Positions 24,801-37,600 of a stretch of 64,000 nucleotides of DNA are shown in pieces; position 1 is the stretch's first letter, and each line of letters opens with the position of its first letter. The notes beneath the pieces are model-generated. The model was not told where the DNA came from and ran no database searches. It saw only the letters and a list, made by a program, of their open reading frames with translations. The stretch is from assembly GCA_012064415.1 (NCBI GenBank), contig SSNU01000015.1, positions 244,185 to 308,184 of the forward strand, read 5' to 3'. Made by a program: the position numbers and the translations under genes. The DNA comes from Gyrodactylus bullatarudis (Eukaryota > Platyhelminthes > Monogenea > Gyrodactylidea > Gyrodactylidae).

Positions 24801-26894
24801 TAGATGAAACAGGATAATTTTAGGCAAAAAAGAAGGACAACCGAATTAATGAAAAACTTGAGAGAGATACTCATCTCGATGTTGATAATATGACTTTGAA
24901 AAAGGATGGCTACTAGTCTCACACGTCTCTCTATGAGCTCAAATGAGTTGAATGAGTATTTTACAACAACGCAGAAGCTACGCTAGAAAGAGAACAAGAA
25001 TCAATAAACTTTGACTACTAATTTTAGCTGTATTGCTGAGACTGGACTTGTGATAAAGATCAATAAAAGACCTAAATATAATAAAGTCAGCCTTTTTGAG
25101 ATACTTAGCCTAAATGAGTTCATGTTTCTAGGAAAGTAGGATATCACTCACGTCTTCATGATAAGATTCTCATAGATTTTAATCAGAGAATCATTAATAC
25201 CAAGTAAATCCATAGCATAAGGGCCAGCACATGCACAACCACCTCGGCTTTGTATGCCAAAGAGATCATTTAAAAGAACAACAACAAAGTTATGATGCAA
25301 GAAGAGGACATCCTGAAATCCAGTGATTTCAATTGAAGGAAAGTTTGGCTCCATTGAACCCTTGCCCCGGTTGTAGGCCTCGACTTTTTGACGAACTAGA
25401 AATGAGAAAATCGGCAATCTAGTTGCTTTGCTTCCTCCCAGGACTATGAGATTCGGACACGAGGCTAGACGACTCCAAGTTTTCCTGGAAAAGCGAAAAA
25501 TTAGTCACACACCAACCCAATTTTGCAGTAATGTTGAGCTTACTTTACGATTTCCTCTTCCTTTTGCATTATAACCTCTGCTGTGATAGCTTCCTTCAGC
25601 TGAAGGGTCATGCCGGCTCTGATCGATTCAATAATCGATGGAGTTCCTCCCTCCTCGCGTTCCTCGACATCTTTGAGATAGAGTTGATCCTCATGAGTTA
25701 CAAACTTGACAGTCCCTCCCCCTGTTCCATCAGGGAAATATTCACCTTCGTGAAAGAGTTCCTTCTTGGCACACAGGACTCCTGGAGTCTGTGGGCCTCC
25801 AACAAACTTGTGAACTGAAAAGTAAACCGCATCCTTGTATACAAGGTCACGATCAGGACTAGGAATAAAGGAAGGATTATTTAGGAGAAAAAATACCCTT
25901 CAATATCCGGATTCATATCTATTGGCATATACGGAGCGCCACAAGCATAATCCCAAAAGACATAGCCGTTGTATTTATGTACCAGGGCGCTAATCTGATC
26001 AACATTAGTTATGATTCCAGTGATATTTGAAGCAGCATTTAATGCGACAATAAGTTTACGGCTTTCCCTTGTTGTTATAACAGACTCTCTCTGGTTTAAA
26101 AAGATAAAACATTAAATTTTTACAGTATTAAGCCAAAGTTGGTATTCAATCATTCGAATATTTAAAGTATTAAAAGCAGTGAATAAAATTAATTTACATC
26201 CAGAGCTTCTTTAAGATTTTTGACTGATACCGTTCCATCTTCATCTGTTTTTAAGCGTACAACACGATGAGCCAAGTGTCGCCAAGGCAAAAGATTGCTG
26301 TGATGCTCAAATGGGCCAACCAATACAACAGGAGGTATATCTAAAGCAAGATTATGGATGAGCTTATGAATGGCACCAGTTGAGCCGGACCCATTGAAAA
26401 TTAAAACATCTTTCTCGTTGCAATTTAAAGCATCTTTGATTATTTTCCTTGCTTCCTTTCTAAAATGAGTCGTCTGGGAAGCAGTTTTTGTTGTGGTTGT
26501 ATGAGTATTCGCATAATCTGGTAAAACTTCATTGAAGATGAATTCTTCTATGAATCTAAGGTTTTTTCCCGAGGCAATGTAATCACAATAGACAACTAAA
26601 GAAATTAATTCAGTAATCAGAATAACTTTTTCTATTTCCAAATGGACCTTTGAGAATTGAATCAATGCCGATAATATTATCTCTGATGTATTTAAATAAT
26701 TCTTCTACTTTTCTATTGTTCATGGGTCTGGGAATTTTTGCAATTTTAGGTTTACTAAAATCTGAAGAATCGCCACTGGCACTGAAATTTCGTGAATGCT
26801 GATTTGTCGTTATTTGGTGATGAATATTTCTTGATTCTTTCGATGATGAGAGATTCTTTCTCGATTCATGAAAATCGTTTCGATATGCAGACAT
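15803..26894 (-). CDS. Fusion protein: class V aminotransferase/cysteine desulfurase-like domain plus TtcA-like PP-loop domain
   Basis: Fourteen exons: 26627-26894, 26198-26595, 25897-26090, 25544-25858, 25152-25484, 20065-20103, 19744-20011, 19111-19279, 18285-18433, 17804-18221, 17355-17487, 16960-17022, 16824-16896 and 15803-16111. All phases agree, giving 1042 residues. Residues about 60-600 form a PLP-dependent class V fold: an YCDYIASG start, PFEHHSN, PLP-contacting Asp269 in WDYACGAPY, Schiff-base Lys304 in SVHKFVGGPQTPGVL, and EEREEGGTPSIIESIRAG. The mobile-loop cysteine 474 lies in RGGCACAGPY. Residues about 740-990 form a TtcA-type ATP pyrophosphatase: ILVCLSGGKNS (786-791), CSKMKRG (Cys863), IALGQNLDD-like VIALGQNLDDIA, and HPCPMC (Cys950, Cys953). 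Family knowledge: desulfurases mobilise sulfur from cysteine, and TtcA thiolates tRNA cytidine-32. Coupled action in one chain is inferred. Intron 5 is 5 kb and holds a LINE fragment; introns 1 and 3 are 31 and 38 nt. The actual substrate is unknown. Confidence 0.88.
20104..25151. other. 5-kb intron of the aminotransferase-TtcA gene
   Basis: Non-coding apart from the LINE fragment at 23400-24206. It holds scattered repeat scraps: 22770-22960 carries the TTGTTGATTTCAAGG/CAGGATCAT motif family also seen at 42600-42870, 44690-44830 and 59080-59230. I see nothing else of note. Confidence 0.7.
23400..24206 (+). pseudogene. LINE reverse-transcriptase C-terminal fragment in an intron
   Basis: The plus frame reads a non-LTR RT thumb region: LELNMSKTKLMVLGSQ, NDLGLTYNSKFDIF, then a single in-frame stop near 23685. 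Reading resumes with FIIPIHEYGSAIFSSINAA, ALERIQYIMICSCLGP and LTLLWLRRTAVIIKMHLQH. The order matches the 3' part of LINE ORF2. It is 5'-truncated, as expected of dead LINE copies, and lies antisense to the host gene inside its fifth intron. Confidence 0.75.
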
Positions 26895-27401
26895 TTTAAT
26901 TAAATTTGAAGCTGTGCTTATTAGCTGACTTAAACAAAATATTTCAAATTGAATTTCTGTTTTCTGAAAAAATTTTCAAGAGTCAATTTTAAAATTATAA
27001 TAAATAAAAATAATTTCGAATAATTTATTATTTAATAATTTTAGTAAAATTAGTACTCTTGTAAATTATGATTGAGCTATTTTTGAGAGAAAAAAGAGCA
27101 TTGACATAGAAAGCTTGGGCTTATGAAAAAATTAATTAAATTTTATTTAGTAATCATCACAGTCACAAGTTTTCACATTCCACTGTATTATTTTAATACT
27201 TAATATAATACTTATTTAGGAAATATTTTCGCAATATTATCTCATCAAGATAAATATTTACAATTACTTTAAATGAAGGATACATTCAGAATTATATTAA
27301 AAGTAAATCATATTAGTTAATGTTCAATCTATTTACAAATTGGCAAGTATTGCACAATTCTTGGACCAAAACTTGAAATGGATCAAGATTTTTTTCAGAT
27401 T
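26895..27401. other. Intergenic region upstream of the fusion gene
   Basis: AT-rich. It should contain the minus-strand promoter of the aminotransferase-TtcA gene and the 3' UTR of the membrane-protein gene. No distinct motif or gene is seen. Confidence 0.5.
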
Positions 27402-28036
27402 TCACGAGTACAGTGTATCATTTGAATTCTGATATTTCGTCAGGGCTGAAATGGTTATTCCAAAAATTAAATTTAGTCAAAGAAATTTTAATTTTCAAAC
27501 TTACAAAATTCTTCAATTCTATCAGACAATATCAAAGTTAAAGTTACCAATAATACTGACATGGCAAATAAAAGGGTAAAAACTATGATCACGACGTTTG
27601 CCATTCTTTTTTCTGTTGGAGTTTGTTTTTCTTTTTCACCTGCCGTTGGAAGAGATTCTGCATTTCTCCCTTGGAATGAATACTGGGACTTTTCCCGATC
27701 GAGAAAGAAATTTTTAGTTGCATTAGAATTTCCGGAATTTTGATTTTTCTCTTGTGAGTTATCCGTTTGAATTTCGAAAAATTCAATAAATTTATCATCA
27801 GGGATCTCTGGACATGTATAAAATATTGCTTGTTCGTTCGTGTATAGAAATAGATCATCAACTATAGATTCATTGTCCAAAGTAGGTATTCCTTGAGATG
27901 AAATACTCTCATCTCCAATCATTAAATACTTTACAGAAGAATCATCGGCAATTAAATTTGATCTATTCTTATCAGAAAAATCATTGAGCTTAATTAACAT
28001 GGATTTATTTTCATTATTGACTCTCTCCAAACTCAT
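27402..28036 (-). CDS. Uncharacterised single-pass membrane protein
   Basis: Two exons, 27505-28036 and 27402-27445, join in phase (EEF|S) to a stop, giving 191 residues. The first 145 residues are acidic and Ser/Asn-rich with no signal peptide. A short basic stretch precedes one strong hydrophobic segment at about residues 146-170 (VVIIVFTLLFAMSVLLVTLTLIL). A tail of about 20 residues ends TKYQNSNDTLYS. This is the layout of a type II or near-tail-anchored protein with a cytosolic N terminus; that topology is inferred. I recognise no domain. The second exon rests on one splice join (donor GTAAGT, acceptor TTTCAG) and is less certain than the first. The gene sits just upstream of and on the same strand as the aminotransferase-TtcA gene, but 500 bp apart, so shared function is not implied. 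Confidence 0.6.
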
Positions 28037-28611
28037 TGCAAGAACAAAGTTCTTAAATGAGGTTTAAATGAGTATTTTTTAGATCATAAAAGGAAATCAA
28101 ATTATCACAATACATTCATTGATGGAAAGTGAATATATAAAACAAAAAGTTACTGACTACTCCTTAATTTGTTTGAATCTGTTCAGGGAAAAATTATGAA
28201 ATTGAATAAATTAATTAAATTTAATTTAAACAGTTAACTCAGATATATCTTATCTGTGAATATGTGAAGTTATTACTGAATTTCTTTGAGAAGACATTAT
28301 TCTATTATGAAAAATATATATTGAATGAAATCTCTTCTTCATCTTCACTATAAAGCGATAAACATTTATAAATATAGAAAGAAAATGTTATTGAAATTCA
28401 AAATTTTACGAGAAATGTTAGTTGAATCCAAAATATACAACAATCTTCAAGATTTTACAATATTTCATATTCTGCATTATCAAAATTTCTAACAACAATT
28501 AGAGTAAAACACTGTATATACATCATCTTCGGTTCAGGTAGTAAGAATATTTATCATTTTCTGGGGCTTTTGAGTTACGTCATCAACCTTTACTTGAGCA
28601 TCCTTGTGTGG
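28037..28611. other. Intergenic / 3' UTR of the Phactr-like gene
   Basis: AT-rich sequence between the membrane-protein ATG and the last coding exon of the Phactr-like gene; both genes are on the minus strand. No further gene seen. Confidence 0.5.
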
Positions 28612-31600
28612 CTAGTTTCTATGGAATCTGAAATGAATCAAATGATTAAAGTTGAACCAATTCAATATCTTGGAAATTATTTTTCACCTAGCTTATGATT
28701 ATGTCTATAATGGTCCACCATTTTTGCTTAAGGAAATCTAAAAACTACAGTGTATCATTCTTGAGGTAATACTCTTTTCTTCCAGTTTATTTACAATTTG
28801 AAAAGATTGTAAAGAAAAGAGCAAATAGAGAACTCAAAATTATTTATTTGCATACGTTATTTATTATTTGCACTTTAGATCATGTATTAGGCTTTATTCT
28901 AGTCAATTTAAATCAAATACACTGAAAAAATTCTTTCTTACCTAGTATATTTTCGACTATCTTCGTGAACTTGCATTTCGTTTGACTTGTATTCATTTAG
29001 TTCAGAACGAATTAAGGCTTTATCTTCAAGGGTAAGTTTGATCCAAGGCTTCTCCCCCTTCCGATCATAATCGTCCGCATCGATTACTTCAATGAATTCA
29101 TTAAATCGAATCGTACACTTGCGACCATTCATACTCCGATAATCATTAAAGTTGGCAATTTTCTCATTATCACTAACTAGAGGAGTTAATGCAGGAAGGG
29201 GAGGAGGTTGTTGAATGGGCAAGTCGTTGTTTTCATATTCATTCTCTAGACAAAAGGACCTTCTATTCAATTTTTGAGTTGGGGACATGGGCGTATTGGA
29301 TGGACTTGTGAGTTGTAGATTATTGCCAGGCGGTGTCATCGGCCTCTTTGGAAAGAGTTTTGTCCCACAAATAACAGTCGGGAAGTTTGGATTAGCTTCT
29401 GAATGACTGCTGTTAACTGGCTTATTACTTGAGTCCAGTGTCCCATTCGAGGCAGGGGTGTTAGCTAGACCACCATTTTTGTTAACGTATGATGTAAAGT
29501 TATTCATGGAATTGTTTGACGAATGCGACCCAGACAATTTATGAGAGGCTGATGGGTTTATATTCAAGATTGATGGTCGGGTGGGGGAAACCTAGGAGAC
29601 ATAATGTAATCAATTGTTTTGTAACGATCATGAATAGTAACAATAATATATCGATAGAAAGAAGCCTTAACCCATTAACCCTTTAACTGGAAATACTCGA
29701 TTTCACATATTTTACATACGTTCAATCGATCAATCCCCAACTAAAATTAACCCTCTACAAATCTATAATTTTTTCTAAATTTGAATATGTATTTGCTAAT
29801 ATTATATTGGGAATCTCAGACAACTGAAAAATAGAACAGATACAAAACCGTTTGCTAAGATCCTACTTTGGTATTTAGAGCTAGTAAATGGATTTCTTGC
29901 GCTAATCTGGCAAGGAAAAAGGGGTCTTGAATAATATTCTATTACTGGACAAGTTCAAACAGTACTTTAACCTACAATACAAGGAATCATAATGCAATAC
30001 ACTCCTGCTAATATCAAGATTCAGACTAGAAATACGAAACATTTTCTCGATGAATCTTGATTCAACATGTTACACACTTTTCCCTGTTAATAATGAGTTC
30101 TCGGTTCATAAATTCAAGTAGAGCTATTAATACGATTGTACGTCTTGGCATGAATAAATGAGATATTTGATTTCCCACGCCACACACAAAATGATGAATT
30201 AATGTGGTGCATTCTGATTGGTTTGAATATTTCCAACCAACCAAATTTAGAGCTCTGGTTTAAATATGATTTCCAAGACTTTTTGAGGCTCTAATAATGA
30301 CTTATTTTTTGTATTCAGATGAATCTATATTTTATCCATTTTGATTCTAATCCAGAGGAATGTTCAATTTCGGAAAACTGTATGATAGAACAAGCTCCAT
30401 GTTCTACATGTTGATTTGAATCAGATTAGAAAAAATAAAATGTTAATCACTTGGTGATCAATGAGAGATCTTAGATCAGAATGCTCCTACAAAATTTATG
30501 TTAATGAAAAGTTGAAGCTTTCCAATTTTATTAATTTGCATGATTTTTTTATTCATGTTTTAATGCATTCTTGTTCTTAAAAAATTGATATCATTGAGAA
30601 TATTTCAGCATTTTGAAGCGAGGAATATGAAAATGAGCATAAGCACTGAATGTAAATTTCCTAGATGGCTAAAGTCTGATTTATTTCTATTTTCGTTTTA
30701 GCAAATCATTATTATATAACAGAGATTCACGTAATTTTGTATATACGTCCGAAAATCCACTTATTTGCATTTAGAAATTATTTGAAGTATTGAAAAAACA
30801 AGAGTTTTATTTACACTGAATACGTATTTCTTAAAGCTTCATTAGCAGTGTTACTTTAAAAATGGAAATTATAAATATAATCATTGAAATAATAAAATTA
30901 CAAATATAAGAATGAAAATAGTAAGAAGCAAATTCCAATATACAATTAAAAATTGTATTTAAAACACAAAGATTATTTAGTTTAATTCATAAGGATCAGC
31001 TCAAGCCAGAAGAAAATACTCTCTTAATTTATAAGTTTCAATGCGACTGCGGTTCAACTTATCTTGGAAGAACTATTAGAAAACTAAGGACTAGGACAAA
31101 AGAACATCTTTCAAAGAACACTTCAGTTCATAAACATTTAACGGACAATAATCATAATGCTGACTATTCCAATTTTTCAATATTTTATAAGAACTCAGGT
31201 GATGACAGCACTGATCTCTGGATTAAAGAGAAATTCTTTATTAATACCATTAAACCAGATCTGTGTGTTCAAAAGAACCATACATATTCTCTTATATTAC
31301 CCTGGCCTATGTGAGCTTTTTCACCTTTTTTCTCTTCAATTTTGCTATTAATGTTGAGTTTTTGGGTTTTTTCAGCGTGCATTATTTTCTTTAATGAAAT
31401 TTGCTTCTTACTATTTTCATTCTTATATTTGTAATTTTATTATTTCAATGATTATATTTACAAATCATTATTATTGCGTGAAAAAAAACTTTTTCACACT
31501 CATACAAGGAGACTGTAGTAAATAAAAAAAGATTCATTCAGATATAGAATCATAAATTTTGTTTGTTTTTCACTACCTTGAACTTGAATCAAGACAATAA

Positions 31601-34600
31601 TTTAAAAATTACAAATGAAATTATTACGTTCGAGTGATTCACGTTGATGTTGAAAAACGTCCGAAAATCCACTTAAATACATAATTTAGAAATATGTAAG
31701 AAAATATATTTAGAACCAAATGCGCATTTCTCAAAGGATCATCAGTGGTCTCTCTTTGAAAATGATAAAAGTTTAAATTTGAATGAAAAATAATAATTTA
31801 CAAATTATGAAAGAAATAGTATAATATAAGAGTCATGAATGCAAATAAGAATATTATGTAAGCTGATAAAACACCAAAAACTCTTCAATAAATAGCAACA
31901 GGGAAGAGAAAAAGGTGAAAAAGCTCACATAGGCCATGGTAGTTGAAGATTAAATGAATAATTCTTTTGAACACACAAATTATGTTTATACATGTTGATG
32001 AAAAATTTCTCCTTCACCCACACAAATGAAATAGTAAATTTCAAAGAGAATCAGAGTATAATGTAAGATAAAATAACACCAAGACTCTCGAATAAATAGC
32101 AACTCTTCAATTCTATACAAAAATGCAGGGGATAACAGTACAGACGTTTTTTCTCTCCACTTTTGCTATTTATTGGAGAGTTTTGGTGTTTTTTCAGCTC
32201 ACATTAGCTTTCTGATTTTCTTTGAAATTTACTATTAAGAATAGTTCATCAATTAAGAAACACATTGTTAGGTGCGGTTGCGAGGCGAATGAAAGAAATT
32301 TCAAGATAATTTGTAAGAATTCAAGCGATCAAAGTATGGACCTTAAAATCAGAGAGAAATTTTATATCATGAAGGAAGATCCAAGTCTATGTATCCAAAA
32401 GAACTATACACACAATTTAGAACTACCATGGCCCAATTGATTTTTAATTTTTCTTTTCTACCTACTAGAAAAGTTTTTTGGTTTTTCATCAATTGGAATT
32501 GCTCAAGAGAAATTTTTTTACAATTTTCATTCAAAACAATTCATTAAAACAATTTTATTAAATATTGAACCAGGAATTGAGATTGACGAGACCTGGCGAA
32601 ATGTACATATCTCTTTGAATATAATTCTTTTGTTATAATTTTAATTTATGAATATGAATTCATTACATTAAAGTATTGCCAGGAAATGTACATTTGGCCT
32701 CAAAATATCTTTTTTCTAATTCTCCTAATATGATTTTCGAACTTTACAAAGGCCAATATTCTGATATTTTTAAATAATTTGTCGAAAATCAACTTACAAA
32801 GTAGTTGTGTGATCGAAATGGAGAAGATTCCACTAGAATGTGAAAAAATTGAATTATTTTGAATGGGTTTTGTGAGTTGTATTAATTCAAGAAACAAACC
32901 TCTTGATCGATGAGTGGCAAGCTTAAAGCTGTCATTCGTTGTCCTATTGGAACTATCTGATTTATTGTAGGGATTTGAGATGCCGACAGATCCATTACTA
33001 TTTCCACGAAAGTTTGTTAAATTTCTCGGAGTTCGATAGCTGTCACCATTACCGTTCGATACACTGTGAATTCGGCGATAAAAAATTCTTGGAACATGTC
33101 CTGTCCGTCGATGATGGGTTAATTCTTCATCGATTCCATGTTTTCTTTTTACTTTTGGATGTAGTGTGAACTGGGCAAAAGAATTTATGAAATTATTTCA
33201 GGAAATTCTAGTTAACCAGAGAAAAATAGTAAAGCAGATTTACGAGCTTTCTATCAGCAATTTGATTATGATTAGGAATTTTGAAAATTTTAGTTGATTT
33301 CAAATAAATTGACTATGCAGAATGAAATTTCTTTTTGATTTCCTCAATCATTTTTACAGTTTTACTGTAAATTTAATTCGATCGATATTTTAACTTATTT
33401 CTGATCCAATCTCACAGACTATCTATCTCACCTCTGTTTTATGCTTTATTTTTATTTGGCTAATTTCGATTTCAACCCTACTGTCAATCCATAAAACACA
33501 AGAGTCATATCCATGTACCATGTTATATAACTGCAAATTAATGTGTTACGAAATTTCTTTTTTCTAATAATTCAAATGTGATTTTTAACCCTCAAAGTCC
33601 CCCTGGGTTATTTCTATCGTACAGATAATTTTATCTAAGCCTCAGAAAGTACTTTGTTTACCGCCCATTCGATAGGAAATCTAATAATTGTTGATTTTTT
33701 TGAAAACCTATTTCCCAGGATCATATATGAAAAGCAAGATGAATTTCATCGAGTAGAATCATACCTGCAGAATTCAAATATGTTATCGAGGGATTTCATA
33801 GTATTCAAAAACCATGTGACAGACAAAAGATTGAACCTCATCTTCATATTGCCTGTGTAATCATGTATAAACTCACGTAGTTATCATCTGTGGATAAATC
33901 CTCCTGACTAAGGGAATTGTAAAAGGTCAACTTTCCCTGGCGTGCAATTCCAGTATCCTTGGCGGGTTGAGAGCCATTGCTAGTAGCCCTGCTATTGTTA
34001 GCATTACTAGTGAATCCGTTTGGCAGGCCACTTTGGTGATGTCCGTTAGTCTTTGGGTTACTATCACTGTTATTTCGTTCGTTGTTGATATGAGAAAATT
34101 TGGGCTTTGAAGGAGGAGTGAGGGGAACAAGGTTAGTCTTGACCAGCATCGACTTGGAATGTGGTTTGACATTATCAATCACAGTGCTCGACGAATGAAT
34201 AGGATTTCTTAAAAGTTGAATAAATCATTATAAACTGGAGAAAGAAATATTTTTTATGCTTTGTTATTTTTGACCTTTTTTATTAGACATAGGACTTGTA
34301 TAGATGTATAAGGTTTATTCGAGTAGAAATTTATAAAAGACTTGATTTAGTGACAGAATGCCAATTCAGTAGTTAAAACAAATTCTATACAACAAGGAAT
34401 TTGGATAGAATCGAAGAGAAATAATAAAGCTTATATTTTATTGTACGATTTTTTTTTCGAAATTTCATTTTAATATGCAATTGAAATTTTTTCGAAGTCG
34501 TAACCCTTTACAGAGCTTTTACCTGTAAATAGATAAAATTGAAAAAGAAATCTGAATGTACAAATTAAAAAATAGTGTGGTTGTTCTGAACAATTATGAG

Positions 34601-37600
34601 ACGGTTGATCAAGAGCTCTTGAACTGATTGATAAAATTTTGAAGACTAGAGTCTGCTAGAAATTCCGAAAGCAAAAACCTAGAGTAACCAATTTTATGAC
34701 AAAATTAAGACTAGTCAAGTCATCACAATCAAATAGTTCATATTTTATATAGATTAAAGTTAAAAACAGCTAATAAATCATTGGGTTCATATTTTGAGTT
34801 CCTCAGATCATATTTATTATCTCAAAGAGAATAAGACTCCGAAAATATCACACGTTCAATAGTTAGGCACTGAGAGTTATTTGAATTAGGTAAAAGAGGG
34901 AAAATGTAGTCAAGAGGAGAAAAAACAGTGATTTTGGTAAGCTTTTTTGGTCTTAAATCACTGGATTTATAGACCTAGAGAAAATATGCGAAAATATTCT
35001 GATGATTTTTGTGTATTCTGAAAGACTACTCTTTTTTAGACAAGGGATTTAAACAAATTAATCTCATTCATCTATTGAACAACGAACCGAATAGAGAAAC
35101 ATGCAAGTTGAGTTATTCTCCTCTGTGACATTAGTCCAGAATAATAACTAATGAAAGACAAACAGAGGTTACTATGGCTATAATACATACATATAACTAT
35201 GCATTACATAACAATAATTTAGGAGTACCAATCAATAATTCTCTCTTCATAATAGACAATCTGATACAGGAAATTTGTACTTTTGATTAAAATGCCCTGA
35301 CAGCTGATTCGTTTACAAAGTTTTTTATTTTGTCGCATTTCTTCTAATGTCACTTGAATCCACATCAACTTAAGGTATTAAATTCACATAAAAAAGCTAT
35401 TTCTCCCTTGAATTAATAATTCATCTATAGAGTAAAGTTCGTTGATAACGTGAGAAAACGATAAAAAGATTTTACCGTAAAGAAGTTACCGCTTAATTTG
35501 CGAACAAGCATATTAGGACTCTATTAAAAAGTACCTTTTATCTTCGGATTTAGTGAAAGAATCACTATTCCGACGTCGGTAGGAGGAATCTTGACGTGTC
35601 TTTTGTTCCGCCTCCTCAATTCGATTGATAATGTTGTTGAATTTTTCCCGACTCACAATTGGCACATAGACGACTCGATCATTCGAAATGACTGAGGAGG
35701 CTGTTGAAGCTGAATCATTTATTCTTTCTTGTTCTTTATCTAAAAAATGGATATTTTGAATAATTATTAATTTGATGGAAAAAATTATTCATTTTGAACC
35801 AAATCGTTAGTCCGAACTGTTTTTATCAGAGTAATTTAAAACTTTTCTATTGTCTTGATTTTTACCCTTAAGTACCACAGTGATAGTTCTATCACGCGTT
35901 CATTTTAGCAACTCATTATTATTCATTCAAGCCTCAGAAAATACTTTGCTTACCACCCATTCGATAGGAAATTAATTAATCTCCTGGAATATGCAAAGAT
36001 CTTGGCTCTATCATTCGTCAAACTCACGCTATACTAATTCAAAGAGAGTTGTTTTTTTTCAAAAAATTAATTATTTCTCAAAACGTTTTTTTGAAAACCT
36101 ACTTCCCAGGGTTATAGATAAAGAGTAAGATAACTTTTATCGAGGAATCATACCTCTAGAATTCAAATATGCAATCGCCTGAACTCTATCTCCTAAAGCT
36201 ACAAAGATGGCATGATTTTGGATCAAAAAATGGGTCACTTCTGAACCAAAAATAATTGCGTTAAAACAACTGTAGATTCGTAATCGGCGAATTCACAAAC
36301 CAAACGATAGAGTCATGAAAAAAAATTCTCTGGGACTTTAAGACTTAATTTTCCTTCAAGTGATTAATTAAAATTTAAATTAATTACAGTAAAAGTCCTA
36401 AAGATGTGATGTAGAGTTAATCCTCAAAAAAAATGAAAAAAATTTCTTCTCGATAGATTTTTTTTCAATTAGTCATTTTTCACTCATTAACTTTTCAATA
36501 TTTCACACACCATAATTATCCTCAATTAACTTCTGTAGAGCAGAGATTACATGTAAGGGTCTAATTAGTGAGGTCAATTATAAAAATCGATAATGATTAT
36601 TTTCTGATCTGTTCAATGAACTCATTTCATTTTCCAATCGAATTTAGAACTAACAAAACTTCAAATAGGCATAACTTTCTTATTTGGTGAGCTAGAGAGC
36701 TAATTTTTTTTGCAAAACATGTCTCAGATTCTAAATTTTCGAAAAAACTAATTCGATTCAAGGATGAAAAAGTTTTTACATATACTATCTGATCCATCTA
36801 ATTCCTCATCTATAATGGTTTATTAATCATATTATATAATTATTATTATAAAATAGTTATTACGTAAGGTGAGGCTGAATATATATCAACAAAATTGGAT
36901 GAAATTCAATCCATTTTTTGCCTGTAACTAGGTATTTTATCTGTTTGGTAATATTTTTCAAAGATTAATTTTATTTATTCTACACCCCCTTTCCTTCCAT
37001 TTCTTTTTCTACAGATAGACCAATACAAGCCAAAAAGACGATATAGTCAGGTAGCAAGCCAACAAATAATAATTAAACCCTTTAAGCCCCGATATGGTAC
37101 AGATAACTTTTCTCAAGCCATACAATTCTGTTTTGAAGATCCTTAAAATAAACAGTTAACCACTTTGATTCTTTCTAAAACAAAAAAAAATTTCTGAAAC
37201 AAGAACCAATATTCTTTCGAATGTACTATGACTTAAATAATATGTTATGAAAACTATATCTTAAAAGGGGCATTTTTTGGGATACTAAAAATTTCTTTCG
37301 AAATAATCTTCATATTCATAGTCAGTGTATTCTAAAACCATAAAATTTTTTCAATCTCAGCGATGTACCTTGTAAAAAAATTTCTCTGGGTCTTTAAGGC
37401 TAAAGTTTTTGGTTATTTAAACGTTCCGAATGTGTCTTTTAACCATTTTTAGGATTTTTTCATCTAATTTATTATAATAATATTAATAATAATTGAACCC
37501 TAATTGATCAAACAAGTAAGATTTATCTCAAATTAATTATTAATAAATTTTGTCTAAAAAATACTCTTTAGAGCAAGAAAAAATCTTGAATAAAATTATT

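Noticed and set aside
32700..32897. 65-codon minus frame continuing the Phactr exon at 32900
   Set aside because: It could be an exon extension ending at the strong donor near 32793, but it is hydrophobic, unlike the rest of the protein. I kept the shorter exon and noted the alternative.
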